Shown: positions 7,338 through 15,152, numbered from the stretch's first letter. The stretch is DNA of 15,152 nucleotides from CAKZYD01 sp039026755 (GCA_039026755.1 JBCCLR010000078.1:1-15152); one strand, 5' to 3'. Notes: generated from the sequence alone by a model not told the origin. Translations and numbers: made by a program.

Positions 7338-7862
7338 ATGAAAACGGGTCGGCGGTCAATTGATCGCGAACAGATTGACAGCTACGCGCAAGAGTTTCAG
7401 CCTGCTCTCACAGCTTTTTTCATGCGCCGATGTGCGTCCCCTGATCTCAGCGATGATCTCGTCCAAGATGTCTTTGTGCGGCTTCTCAGGCGCAAAAAGT
7501 CTGGTGAGATCGATCATCCAGCGGCGTATGTTATGCAGACCGCATCGAGCGTTTGGAACGATCATTTGCGCGCAGGGCAGGTCCGCCACACCGCAGAGCA
7601 TGATGAATATGGTGATGTAAGCCATTCGCCTGAAGGTTTTTCGCCCGAACGCGTCTATGAGGGTAGAGAGGCGATAAACCAGATCTTTGCGGCCTTGTCT
7701 CGCCTGCCAGAACGCACTCAGGACATTTACATCCTGTGCCGTTTTGACGGGTATAAGCGCCATGAAGTGGCCAAACGCCTGGGTATATCAGTAAGCGCTG
7801 TCGACAAGCATTTGATGGCTGCGACCAAACGGGTCGGACAGGTATTTGGTGAACTGAAATGA
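7338..7862 (+). CDS. FecI-type ECF RNA polymerase sigma factor
   Basis: A 174-residue ECF sigma factor with only regions 2 and 4. Region 2 covers about residues 15-80, with DDLVQDVFVRLLR (39-51) as the core-binding helix and PAAYVMQTASSVWNDHLR near its end. Region 4 covers about 112-168, with LSRLPERTQDIYILCRF and a helix-turn-helix around KRHEVAKRLGISVSAVDKHL. This spacing and wording suit the FecI (iron-siderophore type) group. It should direct RNA polymerase to the downstream receptor operon when released by FecR. ATG 7338 is chosen because a purine-rich GAG lies 6 nt upstream and the protein then starts where FecI homologues usually do; ATG 7314 would add 8 residues and lacks a site. Its stop overlaps the anti-sigma start (ATGA, 7859-7862). 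Confidence 0.92.
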   Translation: MKTGRRSIDREQIDSYAQEFQPALTAFFMRRCASPDLSDDLVQDVFVRLLRRKKSGEIDHPAAYVMQTASSVWNDHLRAGQVRHTAEHDEYGDVSHSPEGFSPERVYEGREAINQIFAALSRLPERTQDIYILCRFDGYKRHEVAKRLGISVSAVDKHLMAATKRVGQVFGELK

Positions 7863-8929
7863 CGCCGCGGAGATTGCAAGACTTTGAAGGGGACATGGAC
7901 GCCATCGCCTCTTACTGGGTGGTGCGATTGGGAGCGGAAGACTGCAGCCCAGAAGACCGCTATGCTTTTGACGTTTGGTACCGCGAAGATCCGGCGCATC
8001 AGGCTGCGTATCAGAAAATTAAGCGTGGCAATGATTATCTTGATCGCTTCATGGAAGCGCCTGAATTCCAGGACCGCATAGAGCTCGCACGTCAGCGTAC
8101 ACTGCCGCCATTTTGGCAGCGCATGAGCGTGCGCTGGATGGCTGCGACTGCGGCATGTCTGGTGCTGCTAGCGGCAAGCGTCGTTGTCATTTCTCGGCCT
8201 CAGTTTAACGGCCAATCCGTCACCGTAGCGCGCGCTATTGAATCCTATGAAACCCAGATTGGTGAGCGATCTACCGTGACGCTGTCAGACGGCAGCGTTG
8301 TCACCATCAACACCAATTCCAGGATTGAAGTTGACTATACGGATAACCAGCGCGAGATTTCGCTTATCCGAGGGCAGGGCTATTTCGATGTCGCGGAGGA
8401 TATCAATCGACCCTTTGTGGTGGTGGCTGGCGAGACGAGGGTCGTGGCGCTCGGCACCGTATTCGACGTTCGATTTGATGACCAAAATGAAGTCCAGGTC
8501 ACGCTGGTCGAAGGCAAGGTTGAAGTGGATGACGCGAATGCGATAGCCGAGCCGAGTGAAGCAATACGTGGATACAGCTCTGCCGAAGCGCCGGCTACCA
8601 TTGAACTTCGTCCTGGCGAGCGTTTGGTCGCCCGCACGGACGCAGCGCCTGAAATCATTGAAACAGACGGAATAGAGGAAACCAGTTGGCGGCGCGGCCA
8701 GCTCGTGTTCCGCCAGCGCGCGCTTTCGGAGGTTGTTGCTGAAATGAACCGCTACAGTATCCAGCAACTGGTCCTCGATGTGGATGAGCGCGTACAGGCG
8801 CTGAAAGTGAGCGGCGTGTTTAATAATGGTGGTCCTCCGTCGGCATTTGTGGATGCTTTGGAGGCCATGCACCAGCTTGAAGCACGCCGGTCCAGCCGGG
8901 ATACGCTCAAGCTTGTGTGGCGCGAATAA
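7859..8929 (+). CDS. FecR-type anti-sigma factor / transmembrane signal transducer
   Basis: A 356-residue single-pass inner-membrane protein. The cytoplasmic N-terminal domain (about 14-54, FecR_N type) reads IASYWVVRLGAED and then YAFDVWYREDPAHQAAY, and binds the sigma factor in this family. One transmembrane helix lies at about 92-112 (WMAATAACLVLLAASVVVIS). The periplasmic FecR domain (about 129-226) contains LSDGSVVTINTNSRIEV, GQGYFDVAED and VVALGTVFDVRF. The C-terminal part (about 281-356) is a small secretin/STN-like domain with LSEVVAEMNRY. In the known Fec mechanism the periplasmic part contacts the STN domain of the ligand-loaded receptor and the signal releases the sigma factor. ATG 7859 overlaps the sigma stop, and ATG 7895 is an internal alternative. 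An STN-bearing receptor gene follows after 148 bp. Confidence 0.92.
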   Translation: MTPRRLQDFEGDMDAIASYWVVRLGAEDCSPEDRYAFDVWYREDPAHQAAYQKIKRGNDYLDRFMEAPEFQDRIELARQRTLPPFWQRMSVRWMAATAACLVLLAASVVVISRPQFNGQSVTVARAIESYETQIGERSTVTLSDGSVVTINTNSRIEVDYTDNQREISLIRGQGYFDVAEDINRPFVVVAGETRVVALGTVFDVRFDDQNEVQVTLVEGKVEVDDANAIAEPSEAIRGYSSAEAPATIELRPGERLVARTDAAPEIIETDGIEETSWRRGQLVFRQRALSEVVAEMNRYSIQQLVLDVDERVQALKVSGVFNNGGPPSAFVDALEAMHQLEARRSSRDTLKLVWRE

Positions 8930-9077
8930 CACAGTTTCGGCGCGCGCACGATAAATCCCCAAATTTTTGATGAAGCAATTTTAACGCGTCCACGTCTGTA
9001 AAAATGCAGGCGCGCTTTACGCGCACTGGCAAGGAAAAAGTACTGGATACCAGTCAATTGAAAAGCCAGGGGGGCTC
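8930..9077 (+). promoter_or_regulatory. Probable promoter/leader region of the TonB receptor operon
   Basis: A 148-bp non-coding stretch between the anti-sigma and receptor genes, long enough for a separate promoter, as in other FecI-controlled receptor operons. It holds GGAAAAAG (9033-9040), loosely like the GGAAA-type -35 of FecI sigma factors, and immediately after it a perfect inverted repeat. The receptor Shine-Dalgarno is the G-run AGGGGGG (9068-9074), 3 nt before ATG 9078. No clear -10 for the ECF factor could be assigned, so the promoter is inferred from layout. Confidence 0.4.
9042..9054. repeat. Perfect inverted repeat ACTGG-ATA-CCAGT
   Basis: Two 5-bp arms separated by 3 bp form a 13-bp near-palindrome, 24 bp before the receptor start codon. 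A further ACTGG occurs upstream at 9025-9029, after a GCGCG/CGCGC pair (about 9010-9024) that could form another short stem. This could be an operator, or a small hairpin in the 5' untranslated region affecting receptor translation. Two 5-bp arms can also arise by chance. Confidence 0.5.
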
Positions 9078-11816
9078 ATGACGTTCTACACTCTGAATAC
9101 TTTAAGAAATGCGGCGCTGGCGGGATGCGCGCTTTCAGTCATCGCAATGGCGTCGCCAGTTGCGGCGCAAGCGCGTGAAACGTTTGAATTTGATATTAAA
9201 AGTCAGGAGCTTGGGGAGGCCCTTACAGAATATGGTATCGCCGCGGGGCAGCAGGTGCTTTTTAAGGACGCAGACGTTAGGGGCAAAACGGCGAAACGGC
9301 TGGATGGCACCTATACGTCAGAAGAGGCCGTAAAACGGCTGCTGGAAGGCACCGGCGTTAAATATCGCATTGACGACAACGGCACACTGCTCGTTGGGAA
9401 TGAATCCGTGCAACAGTCAAACGCGCTCAATAAGCCTGATCTTCGGCCTTTTCGTGTGGCGCAGTTAGATCAAGGGAGTAGCGTCCGCAACCTGCAACCC
9501 CGCATCAATGAAGATGACGAGGTTGAAGACGAAGTCATTGTCGTCACCGGGACAAACATTCGAGGCATGGCGCCAGAGAGTTCTCCCGTTTTGAGTTTTG
9601 ACCGGGAAGATATTTTAAATTCTGGTGCGTCTACCGCGGAACAGTTTATTCAAACGCTCACGCAAAACTTTGGCGGCGGCGCGATTGCCAATGCGACCTT
9701 TCCTTTGGGCGTAGATGTTAACGCGCCGTTTAACAATGGATTTAGTGGCGGTTCCATTGGTACCGGCGTAAACTTGCGAGGCCTTGGGTCGGGCAACACT
9801 TTAGTGCTGCTGAACGGTCGCCGGACTGCCCCATCATCCGCTATCGGTGATTTCGTTGATATTTCGATGATCCCTGCGTCTGCTATTCAACGGGTGGAAG
9901 TCTTAACGGATGGCGCATCGTCTATTTATGGTGGTGACGCGGTTGCCGGGGTCATCAACTTCATCATGCGTGATGACTTCGATGGCATAGAAACCAGTGG
10001 CCGCTACGGCACTGTGACCGAAGGAAATTTGGACGAGTTTCGGGCTAATATTACGGTTGGAAAAGACTGGGGCAAAGGCAACGGCTTGTTTGTCTATGAG
10101 TTTTTTGATCGGGACAATTTGAGTGCCGCCGACCGGTCTTTCTCAGAAAACGCATTGCTCCCGAACGATCTGACGCCAAGTCAGAACAGGCATAGTCTAC
10201 TCGCGTCCGCGAAACACCAATTTACGCCGTCCCTTGAGGCGTCCATCGATGCGTCATTTTCAACACGCAAAACCCTGCAATCCGTGCGAACGCCATTCCA
10301 GGGCGCGGATTCTGAAGCCAATGTGGACAACTTTAATCTCGGCATCGGTTTGGACTGGGACATGTCTGAGAATTGGTATTTAAAATTCTCAGGTGGCTAC
10401 AGCACGGCGACCAGCGAAAATACATCAATGCCCATAGGGCCAAGCAACCCCATTTCAGTTGAACTCGACTCCGACGTGTGGACGGCGGATCTCATTGCAT
10501 CGGGTTCAGTATTTGAGCTGCCAGCAGGCGAAATAGGCGTTGCCATCGGCGCCCACTTTCGCAAAGAAGACTTCAGCAATTTCAATGTGTTATTTGACAG
10601 GGTCGACCGCGAAGCTGACCGCGAAGTCTACGCCCTGTTTGGTGAAGCGAATATTCCACTTGTCGGGCCAGACCAAAACATACCAGGCATTCATCGCCTT
10701 GAAGTCAACGTATCCGGTAGGTTTGAAGATTATAGCGATTTTGGCTCGACATTTGATCCCAAGATAGGCGTTGTTTGGTCGTCTATTGAGCCACTGCGGC
10801 TCAGGGGGTCGTTTAACACATCGTTCAAGCCACCTTCGCTGGGCCGGGTTGGCGCAAACGACTTATCAGCGGCAGCTTTGCCGACATCGTTCGCGAGCTT
10901 CCTTACCATGACACCGGCCCCCGATCCGTCCATTGCTAATGTTGTGCTCCTGAGTGTTTCGGGCACGGATCCTGTCTTAGATCCCGAAACATCAACCGCC
11001 TTTACTGTTGGGGCAGATTTCGATCAACGCTGGGGCAAACACAGCATTTCTCTGAAATCCACCTACTTTGATATCCAGTTTGAAAACCAGCTTGGGACGG
11101 TCCCTATCCCTGGCAACGGGAGCCCATTTTTAGCTCCGTTTATTGCATTTTCCGATCCTGACGCTTTCCCGGCTGGCACAGTGACGTTCAACCCGTCGCA
11201 GGCGGAAGTCACAAGCCTCTTAGATTCGCTTGTTAACATCGGCCCGTTCCCGGGCACCAATCCAGCAGATGCTGAGATTATCAGCCGTGTTTTGGTGACG
11301 ACGAACTTAGCGCGAACGGATGTTTCCGGGTTAGATTTCAGCGCGTCCTACACCTATGACTTGGATCCGGGGCAACTGACCTTTGGCATCGATGGAACCT
11401 ATTTGATCGATTTTATACGCCAGGCAGCGACGACCGCACCGCCGGTGGAATCGCTGAGCACTCTTTTCAATCCCGTTGACTTAAATATGCGGGCGCGTGC
11501 TGGGTACGCAAGCGGTGGGTTGTCGACCAACCTGTTTATAAATTACGTCGATAGCTATCAATCGGACAATACGCCGAACGCCGTCGACATTGATGCGTGG
11601 TGGACGGTTGACTTGAACGTTGCGTACGACACCAGCGAAAAGGTCACTAGCGGCGTCTTGAAAGATACTGTGTTCAGATTGTCCGTCACCAATTTGTTTA
11701 ATCAAAACCCTCCTCAAACCCCAGGTAACCCTGGCCAAGCCCTGTTTGAATATGACCCAACAAATGCCAGCCCCTTGCTGCGGTTCATGTCATTTGAAAT
11801 CACCAAGAAATGGTAG
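9078..11816 (+). CDS. TonB-dependent outer-membrane receptor with STN signalling domain
   Basis: A 912-residue outer-membrane receptor. A signal peptide covers about residues 1-32, with a likely cleavage after VAAQA. The STN (secretin and TonB N-terminal) domain is at about 34-107: FEFDIKSQELGEALTEYG, VLFKDADVRG and a KRLLEGTGVKYRI end. A linker leads to the TonB-box-like DEVIVVTG (151-158), then the plug domain with NLRGLGSGNTLVLLNGRR and VEVLTDGASSIYGGDAVAG, then a long beta-barrel ending in an aromatic residue (FEITKKW). The STN domain marks it as a transducer type that reports ligand binding to FecR. The surface loops do not reveal the ligand. Such receptors take up siderophores, but also peptides, glycans and cobalamin-like compounds. 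The three following genes are closely spaced in the same direction, and their nature makes a peptide ligand worth testing. Confidence 0.93.
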   Translation: MTFYTLNTLRNAALAGCALSVIAMASPVAAQARETFEFDIKSQELGEALTEYGIAAGQQVLFKDADVRGKTAKRLDGTYTSEEAVKRLLEGTGVKYRIDDNGTLLVGNESVQQSNALNKPDLRPFRVAQLDQGSSVRNLQPRINEDDEVEDEVIVVTGTNIRGMAPESSPVLSFDREDILNSGASTAEQFIQTLTQNFGGGAIANATFPLGVDVNAPFNNGFSGGSIGTGVNLRGLGSGNTLVLLNGRRTAPSSAIGDFVDISMIPASAIQRVEVLTDGASSIYGGDAVAGVINFIMRDDFDGIETSGRYGTVTEGNLDEFRANITVGKDWGKGNGLFVYEFFDRDNLSAADRSFSENALLPNDLTPSQNRHSLLASAKHQFTPSLEASIDASFSTRKTLQSVRTPFQGADSEANVDNFNLGIGLDWDMSENWYLKFSGGYSTATSENTSMPIGPSNPISVELDSDVWTADLIASGSVFELPAGEIGVAIGAHFRKEDFSNFNVLFDRVDREADREVYALFGEANIPLVGPDQNIPGIHRLEVNVSGRFEDYSDFGSTFDPKIGVVWSSIEPLRLRGSFNTSFKPPSLGRVGANDLSAAALPTSFASFLTMTPAPDPSIANVVLLSVSGTDPVLDPETSTAFTVGADFDQRWGKHSISLKSTYFDIQFENQLGTVPIPGNGSPFLAPFIAFSDPDAFPAGTVTFNPSQAEVTSLLDSLVNIGPFPGTNPADAEIISRVLVTTNLARTDVSGLDFSASYTYDLDPGQLTFGIDGTYLIDFIRQAATTAPPVESLSTLFNPVDLNMRARAGYASGGLSTNLFINYVDSYQSDNTPNAVDIDAWWTVDLNVAYDTSEKVTSGVLKDTVFRLSVTNLFNQNPPQTPGNPGQALFEYDPTNASPLLRFMSFEITKKW

Positions 11817-11843
11817 GGCGGCAAATGTGAGGACGCCGTATCA

Positions 11844-12938
11844 ATGACCGGCGCACATGTTGTTGACTTAGATGAGGCGCGTTTTGCGCATGAGGTGTTG
11901 GGCGCGGAACGCCCCGTCTTGGTCGACTTCTGGGCGACCTGGTGCGGCCCATGTGTTGCGCTTGCGCCAACCTTGGATCGGTTGGCGTCCGACTTTGCTG
12001 GCAATGTCAAAGTTGCCAAAGTCGATATCGATAAAGCGCCAAGAGTTGCTGCACAATATGGCGTCCGCGGGGTCCCGAATGTCATCATATTCAAGGCTGG
12101 TGAGCCGGTAACGCGTATAGTGGGTGCGCAAACGCATGCTGCATATAAACAAATTTTAGACGGCATTCTCGTCGGCGCAAATGCCGATGCATTGGCAGAT
12201 GCGCGCGTGCAAAACCCAGAGGACAGGCTTGGCTTTCTTTTGTCCGCCAGTGTTGCAGACATCCGCGGCGTGTTCGAGCGCCATTCCGGCCTTTCCACCG
12301 CTCCAATAAAGGACCGATTGACACCGCTTGGGATCGCTTTGAGGCACGGTCTGCCGACAGACAAAAAAGAGCTGTTCGCCTCCTACATCTCTCCGCTGAG
12401 CTTTGACGAGCTTATTGGTCTGGGCCGTATAGCAGAAGCGCGTGCTGCGCTAGAAACGAACCCTGAGCTTATTCATCAGCCAGCGGCAGACGGCATGTCA
12501 CCGCTTATGGTTGCGATATTAAACGGTCAGAACGAAGCTATTGAGCTGTTGTTAAGCGTGGGCGCAGACCCCAATTGGGCGGGGCACGATGTTTCAGACA
12601 TTGCACCGATTGAAATGGCCGTTTTTCAAAAAAATTCAGTGCTTGTGGAGCAGCTGCTGGATTTGGGCGCCGATATAAAGCGTAAAACCCACAGAGATGG
12701 CGGAACCCTTCTGCATCTTGCGGCCATGGTGACCGACAAAGACGTCATTGAACTCCTCATCAGCCGCGGCCTAGACCCATCGGAGACGAACACCGATGGC
12801 GAAACGCCCTATGAGGCGAATGTGCAGGCTCTCACTAAGACCCTCGCTGAAGAGACGCTTCCTCCAAAAATCGAACTGGCGCAGCAGAGGCTTGAACAGC
12901 TTAGGGCCTTAAAACCGCTGCTGACGTCGCTGAAATGA
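11844..12938 (+). CDS. Thioredoxin-ankyrin repeat fusion protein
   Basis: A 364-residue two-part protein. Residues about 1-110 are a complete thioredoxin domain: VLVDFWATWCGPC with active-site Cys34/Cys37, VDIDKAP, and the cis-proline at Pro78 in RGVPNVIIF. No signal peptide is present, so the redox domain should act in the cytoplasm. Residues about 158-324 hold degenerate ankyrin repeats: TPLGIALRHG (160-169), SPLMVAILNGQNEAIELLLS with VGADPN (219-243), IEMAVFQ..LVEQLLDLGAD (256-277), LLHLAA..VIELLISRGLDP (289-312) and a final DGETPYE. The C-terminal 35 residues look helical. Thioredoxin would reduce disulfides, and ankyrin repeats bind proteins or peptides, so substrate recruitment is a sensible inference. 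GAGGA lies 10 nt before ATG 11844. It starts 27 nt after the receptor gene and ends 15 nt before the peptidase gene, so it is probably part of that operon. Confidence 0.88.
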   Translation: MTGAHVVDLDEARFAHEVLGAERPVLVDFWATWCGPCVALAPTLDRLASDFAGNVKVAKVDIDKAPRVAAQYGVRGVPNVIIFKAGEPVTRIVGAQTHAAYKQILDGILVGANADALADARVQNPEDRLGFLLSASVADIRGVFERHSGLSTAPIKDRLTPLGIALRHGLPTDKKELFASYISPLSFDELIGLGRIAEARAALETNPELIHQPAADGMSPLMVAILNGQNEAIELLLSVGADPNWAGHDVSDIAPIEMAVFQKNSVLVEQLLDLGADIKRKTHRDGGTLLHLAAMVTDKDVIELLISRGLDPSETNTDGETPYEANVQALTKTLAEETLPPKIELAQQRLEQLRALKPLLTSLK

Positions 12939-12953
12939 GTGTTGAGGACAGAT

Positions 12954-14951
12954 ATGGGTACTTTGAAATCCGAAAAAGCAAAGCAGCCAACGTTTGGCTC
13001 TTGGGGTGTTGACCTTAGCTTTGGTGACCCAAACGTGGCGCCGGGTGAAGACTTCTTTCGCTATGTCAATGGCAAGTGGATGAATGAATACGAGTTGCCG
13101 GCTGACAAAGTGGCGTTTGGGGCATTCCATGCGCTGGCTGATCAATCTCAAGACCGGGTACATGCGCTTATTGAAGAGTTGGTTGACGGCGAAGCCGTGT
13201 CTGGAACGGCTGAGCAAAAAGTTCGAGATTTTTACGTCAGCTTTATGGACGAGGCGTGCATCAATGCGCGCGGGTTAGAGCCGATCGAAAGCCTGTTGGA
13301 GGAGATCCGAGCAATCGCTTCTGTAGAGTCGCTTATTCATATCTTCGCTCGCTCAAGCCTTGACGGCTTTTATTCGCCGATTTCCTGGAATATCGGCCCT
13401 GATGTGAAAGACCCCGACAGCCAAATCCTTATGGTCGGAGTAGGGCCTCTATCCCTGCCGGACCGCGACTTCTACTTAGAAGACGTGGAGCACTTTAAAA
13501 ATATCCGCGCCGCCTTTGTTCAGAATGTTCAAAACCTATTAGCCTTTGCGGGGTTCGATACTGATCAGGCGAAAGCGACCGCAGAGCATATCCTGGCGCT
13601 GGAAACACAGATGGCGCAGGCGCATTGGCCGCGAACTGAGATGCGTGACGCGGACAAAACCTACAACATGTACAGCTTTGAAGCGCTGTGTCAGGCATAT
13701 CCAGATATCGATTGGGCTGCGTTTTTTAACCGAGCGCTGCTGCCGAAAATCAGCAAACTTAACGTCACCATGCCGAGCGCTGTCGCAGGCGTGATTGAGG
13801 TTATCTACGATACGCCGCTTACAGTATGGCGTGCGTATCTGGCCTACAAGCTCCTGGTGAGCCAGTCTCATTTGTTATCCGATGAAATTGCAGAAGCGGC
13901 CTTTGATTTTTATGGTCGCGCCCTTAGCGGCCAACAAGTGCGCTTGCCGCGTTGGAAGCGCGCCGTTGGGTTGGTCTCTCAACATCTAGGCGACGCAGTT
14001 GGCCAGCTGTATGTCGAGCGGCACTTCCCACCGGAAGCGAAAGAGCAAATGGATGCGCTGGTGTCGAACGTCATGGCCGCCTTTTCTGAGCGCATAGACA
14101 CAGCGCCTTGGATGGGTGAAGAAACGCGCGGGATGGCCAAGAAAAAGCTAGCTACATTCCTGCCTAAAATTGGCTATCCGGACACGTGGAAGGATTATAG
14201 CAGCGTTCGTATTGAAGCGAATGATTTTTATGGCAACGCGCGCCGAGCAGAACGCTTTGCTTATCAGGAAAAGCTGGATCAGCTCGGCAAACCAACCGAC
14301 CGCGCGCAGTGGTTAATGTCGCCGCAAACGGTCAACGCGTACTATCATCCGCTGTTTAATGAGATCGTTTTTCCCGCTGCTATTCTACAGGCCCCATTTT
14401 TTGACCCTGCCGCCGACCCAGCCGTCAATTATGGTGCTATTGGCGCTGTTATTGGCCATGAAATGGGCCATGGTTTTGATGATCAAGGCCGCAAATACGA
14501 TGAAAAAGGCATCCTCAGAAGTTGGTGGGCAGAGGACGACATCGCGCGCTTTAAGGAACGCACAGATGTTCTTGTGAAGCAATTTAGCCGATATGAATTA
14601 AGGCCGGGTGCATTCGTCAATGGTGAACTCACCCTTGGAGAAAACACCGCTGACCTGGGCGGACTGACCCTTGGCTATCATGCGTACAAGCTGAGCCTGA
14701 AGGGTGAAGCCGCTCCAATCATTGATGGGCTGACGGGCGATCAGCGCTTCTTTTTATCTTATGGGCAAATTTGGCGCATGAAGATGCGCGAAGAGGCGGA
14801 ACTGGCAAGCTTAAAATCGGGTGTTCACTCGCCGCCCATCTTCCGCGTGAACGGTGCCTTAAGAAACGTCGATGCTTGGTACGACGCCTTTGATATTGGG
14901 CCTGACGCGCCGATGTATCTGCCGCCCGAGGAGCGCGTCAGCATCTGGTAA
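12954..14951 (+). CDS. M13 (neprilysin/PepO) family zinc metallopeptidase, apparently cytoplasmic
   Basis: A 665-residue M13 endopeptidase of full family length. The N-terminal landmark is PGEDFFRYVNGKW. The substrate-cleft motif NAYYHPLFNEIVFPAAILQ leads to the zinc site VIGHEMGHGFDDQG (His502, Glu503, His506), the third ligand Glu563 in ENTADLGGL with Asp567, and the conserved C-terminus with SPPIFRVNGALRN, YLPPEERV and a final Trp. M13 enzymes cut short peptides and exclude large proteins. Bacterial homologues in Gram-negatives usually carry a signal peptide; here the mature-type sequence starts only about 30 residues after a hydrophilic, Lys-rich N-terminus, so a cytoplasmic location is likely. 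ATG 12954 is chosen because GAGGA (12944-12948) precedes it by 5 nt; GTG 12939 would add five residues without making a signal peptide. It lies between the thioredoxin-ankyrin gene and an ABC transporter gene. Confidence 0.93.
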   Translation: MGTLKSEKAKQPTFGSWGVDLSFGDPNVAPGEDFFRYVNGKWMNEYELPADKVAFGAFHALADQSQDRVHALIEELVDGEAVSGTAEQKVRDFYVSFMDEACINARGLEPIESLLEEIRAIASVESLIHIFARSSLDGFYSPISWNIGPDVKDPDSQILMVGVGPLSLPDRDFYLEDVEHFKNIRAAFVQNVQNLLAFAGFDTDQAKATAEHILALETQMAQAHWPRTEMRDADKTYNMYSFEALCQAYPDIDWAAFFNRALLPKISKLNVTMPSAVAGVIEVIYDTPLTVWRAYLAYKLLVSQSHLLSDEIAEAAFDFYGRALSGQQVRLPRWKRAVGLVSQHLGDAVGQLYVERHFPPEAKEQMDALVSNVMAAFSERIDTAPWMGEETRGMAKKKLATFLPKIGYPDTWKDYSSVRIEANDFYGNARRAERFAYQEKLDQLGKPTDRAQWLMSPQTVNAYYHPLFNEIVFPAAILQAPFFDPAADPAVNYGAIGAVIGHEMGHGFDDQGRKYDEKGILRSWWAEDDIARFKERTDVLVKQFSRYELRPGAFVNGELTLGENTADLGGLTLGYHAYKLSLKGEAAPIIDGLTGDQRFFLSYGQIWRMKMREEAELASLKSGVHSPPIFRVNGALRNVDAWYDAFDIGPDAPMYLPPEERVSIW

Positions 14952-14973
14952 TGCTGAACATGTGGAGCCAAAT

Positions 14974-15152
14974 TTGAAAGATAAAGTAAACCGTATACGC
15001 GCGTTCTGGGCTTTTCTGGTCCGCACTTTCAATTTGGTCAAACCGTATTGGGTGTCAGAAGACAGACGCACCGCATGGTCTTTGCTCCTTTCGGTTCTCG
15101 CCGTCGAAGGTTTCCTACTTTACCTGATCACGAAGTTCAGTTTCGCAACAGC
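14974..15152 (+). CDS. Probable ABC transporter permease/ATPase of the YddA/SbmA-like type (partial, runs off the right edge)
   Basis: An open frame of 59 codons continues past the window end. The N-terminus reads as a short basic segment, then RAFWAFLVRTFNLVKPYW, SEDRRTAW and a hydrophobic first membrane segment LLLSVLAVEGFLLYLI. The FW..(V/A)KPYW..SE.RR.AW pattern is characteristic of the YddA/BacA-like half-transporters (permease, often fused to an ATPase), whose relatives SbmA and BacA move peptides across the inner membrane. The ATPase domain, if present, lies outside the window. The start is uncertain: TTG 14974 has GGAG (14964-14967) 6 nt upstream, and in-frame GTG 14962 is a possibility without a clear site. 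It begins 22 nt after the peptidase stop, so is likely in the same operon. The family call rests on the N-terminus alone. Confidence 0.6.
   Translation, partial: MKDKVNRIRAFWAFLVRTFNLVKPYWVSEDRRTAWSLLLSVLAVEGFLLYLITKFSFAT

Noticed and set aside
12935..13012. ATG overlapping the thioredoxin-ankyrin stop (ATGA) that opens a 25-codon frame
   Set aside because: It is out of frame with the peptidase and lacks a ribosome site. The peptidase start at 12954 with GAGGA is much better supported.
9078..14951. Lasso-peptide locus
   Set aside because: The sigma/anti-sigma/TonB receptor layout is reminiscent of lasso-peptide uptake loci, but I found no precursor peptide, no lasso cyclase or B-protein, and no S9-type isopeptidase in the window.

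Overview
The window looks like chromosome from an alphaproteobacterium, roughly mid-50s percent GC by eye. Its gene types are common in Sphingomonadales, Caulobacterales, Hyphomonadaceae and Kordiimonadales: a spinster-type MFS transporter, a FecI/FecR/TonB-receptor signalling set in which the receptor has an STN domain, and a MaoC-like dehydratase beside an acyl-CoA ligase. The order cannot be fixed from the sequence. I see no tRNA, rRNA, CRISPR array, insertion sequence or attachment site. Coding is dense, with several 4-8 nt gene overlaps.

Left block (1-2343, minus strand). Transcription would run from an AraC-family regulator into a DJ-1/PfpI protein of the isonitrile-hydratase-like group, then into a phosphotriesterase-family metallohydrolase that runs off the left edge. 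The last two genes overlap by ATGA. A 114-bp AT-rich divergent region separates this block from the next.

Middle block (2465-6850, plus strand). It holds a possible 12-codon leader ORF, a MaoC-like (R)-hydratase/dehydratase, an AMP-dependent acyl-CoA ligase, an MFS transporter and an ornithine cyclodeaminase. These are tightly packed and read as one catabolic operon: import, CoA activation, hydration or dehydration, and conversion of ornithine to proline. With the divergent hydrolases, it could process an acyl- or lactone-type compound carrying ornithine. That substrate is inference only.

Gap (6851-7337). About 490 bp with no convincing gene. It probably carries the promoter of the next block.

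Right block (7338-15152, plus strand). A FecI-type ECF sigma factor overlaps a FecR-type anti-sigma factor. After 148 bp comes an STN-containing TonB-dependent receptor, then three closely spaced genes: a thioredoxin-ankyrin fusion, an M13 (neprilysin/PepO) metallopeptidase with no signal peptide, and the start of a probable YddA/SbmA-like ABC transporter. I read this as a ligand-sensing outer-membrane uptake system tied to an inner-membrane transporter, a cytoplasmic oligopeptidase and a redox/ankyrin protein. It may import and dismantle a peptide. This is the most unusual part of the window.
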